A DNA stretch of 64,000 nucleotides from Dromiciops gliroides (Eukaryota; Chordata; Mammalia; Microbiotheria; Microbiotheriidae): positions 99,027,645 through 99,091,644 of the forward strand of contig NC_057862.1 of the NCBI RefSeq assembly GCF_019393635.1, in the 5' to 3' direction. A program made the translations under genes and the position numbers. Below the pieces are notes generated by a model that saw only the letters and a program-made list of their open reading frames with translations, made no database searches and was not told the origin of the DNA. Of this stretch, positions 47,793-59,700 are shown piece after piece (position 1 is the first letter of the stretch; each line of letters begins with the position of its first letter).

Positions 47793-50700
47793 TGAAGTAC
47801 AGCTTTTGTCTCCTAGCAAGCCTGGTAATTAAGTCCTTTTAGGTGTGCTTCTCCAAGGCCTCATTATAACATAGACTGGAACCAGAGGAAGTCCTGATTG
47901 ACAGAGTCATTGTTCACATCCAGCTGTTGAGGGCCCTCAGAATAGTGTGATCCCACTTACTGTGTGACATGGTGTGATTTATGGTGTTCTACCGCTTCAC
48001 AAGAAGAGCCAGGTTAAAAGACTCATGGAGAGAGAGAGAAACTATACATATCTCAAACACTTAATGTGTCACATTATTCACTCCTTCCTCTAAGGGATAA
48101 GCAGGTGTCTTAATCTGACCGAATGTGGCACATAGGGAGTGAGGTGTCAGCACTTATGTAAAATGGGTAATGTGGTTTACATAATTCATACATTGACCGA
48201 GTGTCCGTAAAAGAAAATTCTAGGGGAAAGTGTAGGGTCAAATACTCTGCCTGAAATATCCATTGGGTTACATTTCAGATAATCATCTGCTAACTTGAAG
48301 TTTTGTTTTCATAAACACGTACCAAAATTTGAATATAGCTGCATGCTGCAGACGTTCTTTTGGGAGGCAATGAAGCATGGTGGATTAAGGAATCAAAACA
48401 CCTGAATGTGAATCTTGACTGCATTTATTAGCTATGTGACCACGTTCATAGTTCTGAACCTCTCAACCTTACTTTCTTCATCCATAAAATGGGGGTAATG
48501 TTATTAAGGGTAGTACTAATGATGGCTAGCATTTAAGGTTCAGGAAACTTAAATCTCACTTGAACTTTGCTACTTTATCTCCATTTTTACAGATGAGGAA
48601 ATTAAGATAGAGGTATATAGTAATATAGGCAGCTAGGTGACTAAATGGATAGAGCACTGGGCTTGGAATCGGGAAGACTCCTCTTCCCGAGTTCAAATCT
48701 GGTCTTGGATACTTAGTAGCTGTGTGACCCTGGGTAAGTCACTTAACCCAGTTTGCCTCATCTGGAGAAGGAAAAGGCAAACCACTCCAGTATCTTTGCC
48801 AAGAAAACCCCAAATGAGATCACAAAGAATGGGACACAGCTGAAATGACAAAGCAATAATATAACACACTTTGTACAGATGTAGTTTTTGACTCTCCTAG
48901 GGGGAGTTCAGCTACATATTCCCCTCAGGGCTCTAGGGGATACCTATGAGGGATTATGGCATTATTCTTTAATGCTATTGTCTTGAGCCCCTGTTCTGGA
49001 GTGATCCCCCTATTGTTTTAGCTACCAGTAATGATAACTATTATTAGAGGGTTATTGAGCTGATGTATATAAAAATCCTTTGCAATCATAAAGGGCTACA
49101 TAAATGTGAGCTGCTATTTTCATTATTGCTATTATTTTTATTAATGATAGAAATCAATGAGTATAGAGGCCAAATGTCAATACATACATCAGCACAACTC
49201 TACTAATGCTTAAATATAAATAGCAAACACATTTGGAATAAGGTTATTGATGAGACTAAGGGCATCCCAATAATAACTCAGATCTAGATGGACAGAACTC
49301 AATAATAATGCAGATCTACAGTAAGACATAAGACTTTGGAAGGACATAGGAACATAATTATGAGGGCCTGTGAGAATGTTGAAGATATATTCTTTTCCCA
49401 TTGGTCACTAGATATAAAAAAATTTGTATGCTTGTGACATGGATACCCTGACCCCACCCCGCCCTCAGGAAAATGTAACCTCCTTGAGGCAGTTTCATTT
49501 TTGGCTTTCTACCCCGGTGCCCAGCATAGTTGCAGGCACCTAGGAGGTACTTAAAGAAGGCTTGTTGGATTGAATTTAATCGGATAATAATACTTATCCA
49601 ATATGATCTCAAGAATATTTTCTTTCAGTGATTTTTTTTGCAAGTTCTGCACAAGTATGGGTTTTGATAATGGTCTTTCATCATCCACTCATTCTGTGAA
49701 GTTAGCATTAACAATTAAACTTCCCACATGTCTCAGCAGGACTATTCAGAAGAATATGAAGAGGCCAGGGGAAAAGGTAGCTTTCCTGCTATGATCACAC
49801 CTACTTATCTGAATGCGAAGAAAGCCAATGAACTGGCAAGTGATGTAAGTATAAAGTGTAGGAAACTGAAGGGCAACAGAATCACTGAAGAGATGGGCTT
49901 TCCCCACTGATGTCCTTAGAGAAGCTTATGTAATGTCAGTGTTGAAAATGAGAGGGAAGGGGGCAGCTAGGTGGCACAGTGGATATAGCACTGGCCCTGG
50001 ATTCAGGAGGAACTGAGTTCAAATCTGTCCTCAGACTCTTGACACTAGCTGTGTGACCCTGGGCAAGTCACTTAACCCTCATTGCCCTTCCCACCAAAAG
50101 AAGAAGAAGAAGAAGAAGAAGAAGAAGAAGAAGAAGAAGAAGAAGAAGAAGAAGAAGAAGAAGAAGAAGAAGAAGAAGAAGAAGAAGGAAATGAGAGGGA
50201 AGAGGAAGGTGACTTGGTCTGCAATGGAGACTAAGGTTTACTCTTGGTTCTTCCACCAATTCCCTTTGTAATCTTGGGCAAATCGCTAGACTTTGCTGAG
50301 CCTCAGTTTCCTTACATGCATTTTTTGTTTCTTTTGTTTGTTTTTGCAGGGCAATGAGGGTTAAGTGACTTGCCTAGGGTCACACAGCTAGTGTCAATTG
50401 TCTGAGGTCAGATTTGAACTCAGGTCCTCCTGAATCCAGGGCCAGTGCTTTATCCACTGTACCACCTAGCTGCCTCTAACATGTAATTTTAAAAAGGATA
50501 GATTAGATGATTCCAAAGGCCCCCTCCAGTTCTAGCAGTCTTCAATTCTATGAAACTGAAGTAACATAGATACCTAGTCCCCAGTTCCTGTTTTGCATCC
50601 AGAGACACTTTGTTCATCATTTTTTTTTTGGGGGGGGGGTTGTTTTTTTTGAGATTATTGATAGTTTCCTGCTCCAGTAGGGTTTCGTATAAACAAACAG

Positions 50701-53700
50701 GATAATTGTACTTCTGGTCAATTTGGGTGAATGCAAATGTTGATACATCTGCATACATGCAGATATGAAATGGCTTCATATAAAATGGAAGTCTATGTGG
50801 AAATTCAGTGCTGTGGGTGAATATCAGATTGGGTAAACAGATGCACTGGGCATCTGATTGCACTGGTAGATACTAGGCTGTAACCTGACTCTGCTGCATG
50901 GAGTCTCAGCCAGCTGGCATTCCTTGAAAGACATGCTAAAATTAAGCTACATATTCTCTAATACCCAATGAAATGCTCAGTATAAATCTCAAAAGGCAAA
51001 AGGGAATCAGAAGCAGATCATCTCTATTTCCACCTTCCATCTTCTCCTTTTGAAAGAATCCCCAGGATGCCAAATCTTATTGAAGTCAATTGTTTATTAA
51101 AGATGAAAATCATTTCCAAGCACTGAGCCTCTTTGTTTATATAGTCATTGGCTATGTTATCCTTACTCTGCCTTTCTTCTGGTAAAGGGAGAAATTCAAA
51201 TCACTTAGTTTTGCCCCTTATTGATCCTAAGTTGATTTTTACCTTGGTGGGTAGAAACCTTCCTTCCATATGTATGGCCAATTGAAATAGGTTGACTAAA
51301 TATATATATGGAGAATACAAATCAATCTCAAAGAGAAAAGAGAAGGGTAAAGTAGCTTATTGATAATCTAAAAGTGAACACATACTATGTATCTTTGTGT
51401 CAGATAAGTAGAGAAAAATTTTGTGCCATAAACTAATCATGGGGCATTTTCAGACATGGCCCATGAAAGTGGTGATCTCAGACCTCCTTTGTTCATCATT
51501 TCTTTCAGATAAAATACAGGCAGGATTTCAATAAGATGAAAGGAGCTGCTCACTATCATTCACTTCCAGCCCAAGATAACTTGGTCCTAAAACGTGCCCA
51601 GAGTGTGAACAAACTTGTTAGTGAGGTAAGAATGAGGAGGGGGTTACCTGTGTTTATGAGTGTGCCAGGGATGTTGTTACATGGCATGGGAAGGGAACAT
51701 GGTATTCTTATGATCAAATACTCTGGCTGATAGAGAATTACTATACATAGATTAGCAAATTTTCAAAAAACAGAATAAGATACAATGTGTCCAACATTAA
51801 AACTCTTATGCACTTAATTGAGTCCTTGATGATTCAGAAGGCACCATAAAGAGGTACCTCAAGATTATCATTAAAATTTCAATTACCATTGTACTGTATA
51901 TGTGGAGGAAATGCCACATGGAACACTTATTGAGGTTTCTAAATATTTTCCTGTGGCATGTTGGTTTTGTATATAATATCTTTCAAAGATAAGGCATTGA
52001 GTTCCAAATACTGATCTTCACTAAAACTCAGAGGTCGGAAAATGTTCTTATTCTCAATTACTACATAGATCCCAATGAGTATGAATAATGAATTCCCAGA
52101 AGTGGTCCCATGTATTCAAATTTGGATTATTTTAAGACAAGAGTATATCAAATGTGGTCATTGGTTCCAGCCCATTGGAAATAAGCAGTGCAAATTCAAA
52201 TCAGTCACTTCAGAGGATTCTTTATTTGTACTCATTGGGACCTCACTGTATAATGCCTCTTTCCTGAAGTGAGAAAGGGGTTGAAATTACTCATGATTCC
52301 AATGAGTATTAATTCAGAAAGAAAATAAAGAAGACTTGTAACTATTCTGAAGGCTCATCAGCAACTCTAGCTTCCAAGGATTATTCCTTTTATGGGACAA
52401 CATTTAGAACTGTAATAGACCTTACAGACCATGTAGTCCAGCTCCCTCAACTAACATACAATTCAGAAAACTGGAATTCTGATAAGGGACATGAATTGCC
52501 CAAGGTCACACAGGTGGTTAGTAGCAGCTTGGACTAGAATCCAGCTCTAACTTCTCATCTTATGCTCTTTTGTTGTTGTTGTTTGTTTGTTTGTTTGTTT
52601 TCTGGGGCAATGAGGGTTAAGTGACTTGCCCAGGGTCACACAGCTAGAAAGTGCCAAGTATCTGAGGCTAGATTTGAACTCAGGTCCTCCTGAATCCAGG
52701 GCCGGTGCTTTATCCACTGCACCACCTAGCTGCCCCCCGATGCTCTTTCTTAATACTATTTTACAATGCCTCTTGCTAGATTTAGCTTTAAAATATTAAA
52801 TAAACAGCATGTTTAGAACTCAGGAGAAGTGTACTGCAGAATCTGGGGGGAAGATTTTTCCAAGATTTTGCCTTAGGCCCTTAAAAAAAGGACAAATCAT
52901 AAGCAAGGATTTTGTAGTATTTTCACATGCAATGGAACCACATTTCCATTTGTAAGAGAGGGGCACCAGGGAGTGTTTATTTATGGAGACAGATCAGTTG
53001 AGACTCTATTCATAGTAATAGGACTTCAATTGGCTTCTCCAGTTACCTATGATGATTTGGAGTTGATTTCATAGCTATTGAACAGTACTTCCCATTTTGC
53101 CATCCAGGGGTTCTCAAGAAGTCATAAATTTGAAGGAATTCTCTTCATCTATTTGTGGTGTCTTCAGACTCTGTAAAACAATTGCAAACTTTTCATTATA
53201 TCGTTTGAACTAGATAAAAATGTGGAGAGGTTTGGTAAGGAGTAGATGATTAGAACTATATTGATATGGGGAGAGGTGAGGAAAGCCATGCTAATTTTAA
53301 AATCCTAAAACTTTTGGGGTGAGAATTTTCTAAGTGTGTCATTCTCAATTTCTTCAGAGGCTATAGAAGTCATTTGGGGGTTTGGTTATATTGTACCTAA
53401 TGATACTTTGGTTTCTGAAGGTGGAGTATAAGAAAGATCTGGAAAATAGTAAAGGCCACAGTATTAACTACTGTGAGACGCCTCAGTTCAAGAATGTCAG
53501 CAAGATCTCAAAATTCACCAGTGATGTAAGTTGTTAATGCTTTTACATGTAGACCTTACAGCTCTTGTCTTCCTATCTTCTAGGACAACTAATATGCTTC
53601 TGTTAATGTAAATGTATATGTACGTTTCAGATAAGCATGACAGGAACATCAGTGACTTTTGAATGTAGTTGTCTCTACTGACAAAATGGATTATGTATAA

Positions 53701-56700
53701 TTAAATTAGAGTGATAATTAGCTATTTTGATGCTCTAGTCAAATAGTAGTAAACACATTTTCTTTTTTCTTTTTTTTTTTTTAGTGAGGCAATTGGGGTT
53801 AAGTGACTTGCCCAGGGTCACACAGCTAGTAAGTGTTAAGTGTCTGAGGCTGGATTTGAACTCAGGTACTCCTGACTCCAGGGCCAGTGCTCCATCCACT
53901 GTGCCACCTAGCTGCCCCCCATAAACACATTTTCAAATTAGTGGTGGTGAGGGAGACCCTGATGCTATCTCTTGGGGTCAGGGAGAAACCCTCTTGAGGT
54001 CACTGCTAGAGAGGCTATATTTGGAGAAGAAACAAGGCAATATTGAGTTGGGGAGGAGTGCTCCTTGTTTGTTTACTGCAGGGGGAAACTCACTAGCTGA
54101 TAATTTCCTAGTTTAATTAATTAATCCTGGTAACTCATATACTGCTAATGTAATAAAACTTCTATAACAATGAGAATAAAATGATTTTTTAAATTGTATG
54201 ATCTTTTAAAATCATTACTTAAATTTTTACACCCTCTAAATTTCCATGCCTGAGGGCAAATTCCCATTTGCCTTACCCTAGTTTGGGCTTTGTGTATAGT
54301 ATATTCCTGGCCCATGTGAAAGGATGAAATAAGTGTACCTCAGTTCTGTACATGATTTTTACATCATTTTATTTTACCACCTTATTTCACTTAATCATAG
54401 ACTTTAGAGTTAGAAGGCACCTTAGAAATAATCTAGTTTGACTCACTCATTGAGTAATACTTAACTACTGTATTTTTGACAGAGGGGTCACCTTTTTAAA
54501 TCTCTTTAGAGAAGGCTTGTTCCACTAATCAATGGCTGTATTCATTAGTAAATTCTCATTTATGCTGAGCCAGAATCTTTCTTTTTGTAACTCCATTGAA
54601 TCTGGTGTGCCTTCCCTCTCTTTTTACTGGCTCTAGTTTGCTCACTGATTCTAATAGAGCTAGCTTGGGAAATACTTTAAAATGTAATAGAAAAATTTAT
54701 TTTTTATTAGACTGTTCTGAAAAGCAAAATGTATTACCATGAGCAGTGATCATTAATATCATAAAGATTTCACAAATGCCTGCTTACACTCATACTATAC
54801 AGAATGATTAGGAAGGATACAGTTCTTGCCCTCAAGAGAAATAGACCAAGGCCACTTTCTTAAACTATGTGTGTCTGGTGCATAGTTATTATTATTCTGC
54901 AAGTCTGACCATGTTACTCTTGTGTTTGAGAAGTTCCAGTGGTATTCTGCTCTCTCTGGGATTGAATACAAACTTTCCTTCACAGTCTCTTTCTACCCCA
55001 TCCTCCCAGGTTGATTGCATAATACTCCTTGTCAGATCTTGCCAAAGTGATCTGCTCACTGTTGTCATCCAGGACTTTCCCCCCTCCCATCTCAATGCCT
55101 TTGCCCATGCTAGCTCTCATACTTGCAATGCTCTCTGTCTTTCCTGCATTTGGGCACCCTACCTCTCTTCAAGATTCAACTCCTTATTCACTCAGTTGTT
55201 AATGTTCTTTCCCCAGAAAATATTTTATATGTATTTTGCATATATTTTATATCTACTTATCTGTGTAAAAGTTGTTTGTGCTAGTGGAACTGAAGCTTCT
55301 TAAGGGCTGGGTCTCTTTTGGGGCATTGTATCCCCAACATCCAGCATGGTATATGAATGCCAAGTAATAGGTGTTTAGTAATAAATTGTGTTCTATTGAA
55401 TTCAGCTTGGTTAAAGCTCAGTTTCTGATTAAAAACCAAGTGTATGTATGTAAATATATATATACACAAACATATATGTATATATGTTTGTATTTATGTG
55501 TGTATGTATATAATATAGAGATATATATACATAGATCTAGACTGATAGGTATTTGTATAAAGATTGAGATCTAGATACATATCTGCATATCTTTGGATAT
55601 GCAATTGTCTAAATTATCTACATATATAGAGATCTATCTATCTATCTATCTCCAAACTTGGTTTGTGTGTGTCACATACAAATATAGTAAATATAGTTGG
55701 GTTTGTGCATCTGTGTGTGTGTCTCTATACGATATATGTATACACATAATATAAAATGTGCATATACAGAAAATGGATATTTGTTTACATTTATCTGTAC
55801 TTTAAAAAATATGTAAGCACTAAGAAAAGAAGTGGCTTATGGACCTTGCACATAGTAGGTACTCTATAAATATTGATTGACCATAATCTGATTTTTAAAT
55901 GCTACAGGTTTTCACACTGGAAGAATTGAAAAATTGCTATGTTTTCAGATGAGGCTAGAAAAAAAAATCCAGATTTCTTGGCTTTAAAGAACCCATATTT
56001 TTTCCCTGTGCACTTGCCAGGATGTACTCAACTGATGTTCTGGTGTTCATTGGAAACTTTGAGTTTTAAAAAAAGGTCTAACAAATTTTTAGTACATTAG
56101 TATTATAACTTAGAATGGTCAACACCTTAACAAAGTTGTGTTTCATCGTTTCTTTTGATTTTGAGACCTAAAAAATGTTTATCTTGCACTGTTTGGGTAA
56201 CAGAATGATGAAACTGAATGGTGGGTGCTTCTTTGCAGAATAAATACAAGGAAAATTACCAGAATGAACTAAAAGGCCACTATGAAGGGGTTGGCATGGA
56301 CCGGCGTACTCTACATGCCATGAAGGTCGCAAATCTGGCAAGCAACGTAAGTCATTTTTTTTGGAGACCAAACTTGGCAACACAGAAAAACAGGTGATGT
56401 TTTATGAAAGGGGAGGAGGGAATTTTGACCAGTTTTCTTTTATACTTTGCTTCTTTTGGTTAAATGATGAATTTTATAAATGACCCACTTATATTTAATA
56501 CCAGAGTTTTAAAATGAACCGCTACAACTTAAATGTTATTGACTGTTTCTAAAAAGATTTTTATTAATTTAACTTTCAGTTCATCAAAATAAGGAATGTA
56601 GGAATTCTATTCATACTGGTAGCCAATAAAATAAACTATTGTTGAACTATTATGCATATGGTGCTAAGTAGGGGATAAGGGTAAGAGGGTAGGGAAGGGA

Positions 56701-59700
56701 AGGACCATGAAGTCATAGGTTTATAGCTAGGAGGGATCATAGAGGTTATCTAGCCCAATTCCCCCATTTTATGGATGAAGAAATTGAGGCTCAGAAAACT
56801 TGTGACCCTCCCAAGGTCACATAGATAGTATTCATCATAAGAGGAATTTTAACCCAAATCCTCTGACTCCCGAGGCAGTGCTCTTTGTGCTTTATTAGAT
56901 ATAAAGGTAAAAATCAACTGGGATTATATCGACTGAATAGAAGAAACAGAATCAACTAGTGTTTTGTTTTAAAAATGCTTGCAAATAATTCAATGTTCTT
57001 ACTTGACGAACTTGAACTCACTTTGGTATTGGTTTTTCTTATGAGTGATAGTTAAATAATTTGTGACTAAGGGTTCCTCCACTCCCCAAATTTGCTGCTG
57101 TTGTTTTCTGTGTTTTCAGATAGCCTATAAATCTGATTATAAACATGACAACATCGATTACAACTACCCAGCAACTCTTACTCCTTCCTATCAGACAACT
57201 ATGAAGCTGATTCCCTTAAAGGATGTAAGTTGATTCCCAAGATCTCCTTTTGTTTTTGTTGCTTGTTTTGTGGGTGGTTGGTTGTTTTCCAGTTATGTCT
57301 GACTCTTTGTGACCCCTTTTGGAGTAAAGATACTGGACTGGTTCGCCATTTCTTTCTCAAGCTTATTTTTAAAGATGAGGAAACTGAGGTAAACAGGGTT
57401 AAGTGACCTGCACAGGGTTACACAGCTAGTAGGTATCCGAGGTCAGATTAGAACTCAAGATGAGTCTTCCTGATTCTAGGCCTAGTATTCCATCCACTGC
57501 ACCAGATAGTTTAATAATCTCCTAATGAAGGTGAGAGGAAGCAACAAAATTGAATGTTTTAAAGCAGTCAATTGAAAGAAGGAAATGTAAAAGTTTATAA
57601 ATATCGTAAAGTTGTTATCTGGCAGATGTTCTCACTGTCTTATTTTGACTTTGCTCCACAGTCTTATGTTCTTAGTTGTTTCTTTTTCTGGTAATTATTT
57701 TAATTTATCTGCTGGAGAACTTAATTTATCTTGCTGCAGAACTACCTAGAAAAGTTTGGCTACTTTTAGCATGTCCCTTGTGGGGAAGAATACTTCAAAA
57801 CCAGCAGGTTTATTTAGACATGAAAATCCATAATGGAGGTCTTCAAGTTTTGTATAGTCATCCTACAAAATAGCAGGCCTTGTTATTATGTGGATTTGAT
57901 TAGAAACAGGAATCTCAGTCAAGTCATGGCCCACAAATCTGCCTACTGTGTGTTATTAACATCCGATACAATAATAAACTTAGAACATGGTGGTTATTAC
58001 TAATTTGTACAGATGTAGGTAGTGGCATAAAGAGAGGACTGGACCCAGAGTTAGTAAGACTTGGGTTCACATCCTGCCTCAGAGATTTATTTATTATCTG
58101 TGTGATCCTGGACAAGTCAACCACTCTCAAACTCAGCTTCCCCATTTTTAAAATGAAGAGGTTTGATTCTAGGGCCTTTAAGATCCTTTCCATATCTAAA
58201 TCCATGATCCTATTGTCCTGTCTTTCACCTCCTTCCCAGTGCTGGCATTATAGAGTCTTGCTGAACAAAAATATGAAAAAAACTCCCTTTATTGCATTTT
58301 TGTTCTCTCAACTGTGGTCAGAATTAGGAGTAGATAAACCAGGCAGCTGCTTCAGGTACAATGCTTAGGGTGCACGACAAGGGATACTTGTTAAAATAAC
58401 TTTTAAAAATTGTGTCTATTTTAATGCCCGAAAATCTGACTTTCTACAAAACACTGTTCTTTAGCTCTGTGTGCATTATAGAGCAGACTTAAAGATTCAC
58501 AGTGGACAGTAACAGACAAGGAATCCAATTTTCAAATGCACAAGGGTATAATTTTCAAACCTTGCCGAGGAAATATTAATGTCTTGTCCCTGTTCTGTCT
58601 CTGTCCCAGAACCATGAAGGCAGCCTAATGGAGTAGAAATGGGAGTTAAATAGAGGTACTTAGTTAAAGGGAATTCCATTTAGAAGGATTTTGTCAACAT
58701 TAAATGTCATTAGAATTAGACTTCACTCTATGGCAAAGAGCCCCTTCAGAACCTAGATTGAAGCAATATACATGCATTTCTGATGTCGCAAGGAGGTGAT
58801 TAACTGTGCTGACTGTTAATTATGTCCTACAGTGAAAAATAATTGTGTTCTGCTCCGTATTTAATGCCTAGTTATCTGGCAGGCATATGCAGCTTAAAAA
58901 TATATTTTTCATTACATTTAATCTTGCATAACTCAGAATCCTAATTCACTTCTTATGAGACGATCATTTCTGCTACTGAATTAATACATTAGGAAGCTAG
59001 CATACACTAATCTCATTAGTGGTTGACATTGAAATAACTTTATTTTTTTCCAACTTTTCCCTATATCCCAATCTCAAAGCGTGCAAAAACTTTATTCTGA
59101 ATCATTACCTAAAAGTCTAATAGTAATTCTATCATTTACTTATAAAGTGGCACAGGACTATTACTAGACTACTGCTAGATTGACACGTACTTTGAATTAT
59201 TTCTAGTACAGGTATCATTGTGGGGCAGCTAAGTGGTACAGTGGATAGAGGATTGATCCTGAAGTTGGGAGGACCTGAGTTCAAATCTCACCTCAGACAC
59301 TTACTAGCTGTGTGACCCTGGGCAAGTCACTTAACCCCAATTGCCTTAAACATCCAGGGTCATCTCCAGTCATCCTGATATATATCTTGCCACTGGACCC
59401 AGATGGCTCTGCAGGAGAGAATGAGTTTGGTGACTTTGCACAGCCCTCCCTTGTTTAAATCCAATCCACTGCAAGTCATGACATCACCCTGATGTCACGA
59501 TCCCCTTAGAGAATGAAGGACAAACAACAAGTACAGGTATCACCACCTTACAAGTGGGCTGTTTTAGAAGTTCCATTGTAAGCTGGTTGTTCAGAACACT
59601 GAACACAGTTTTCCTAGATGCCAAAACCCAACCCACAACAGCCTATTGAAGCCATAATACATGTGGACTTAGTAGTGATAGAAGCATAAGCCATGCCACA

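Larger units (their letters stand above)
46171..49739 (+). other. NRAP intron 9
   Basis: It is 3.6 kb. It holds a segment at 46360-46450 similar to intron 7, a (ca)n at 47738-47789, MIR-type sequence at 48360-48610 and a long-type SINE at 48627-48862. In 46460-47330 and 47800-48350 I see no repeat family. Confidence 0.85.
49845..51508 (+). other. NRAP intron 10
   Basis: It is 1.7 kb. Two SINEs (49959-50188 and 50322-50477) lie in its first third. In 50480-51500 I see no repeat family. Confidence 0.85.
53526..56238 (+). other. NRAP intron 12
   Basis: It is 2.7 kb. It holds a SINE at 53762-53920, a MIR-type fragment near 54390-54620, an L2-clade 3' end at 54860-55400 and a tata-rich microsatellite zone at 55440-55770. 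Confidence 0.85.

Noticed and set aside
50053-50271. Poly-lysine (+) and poly-leucine (-) frames
   Set aside because: They come from the (aag)n tail of a SINE.
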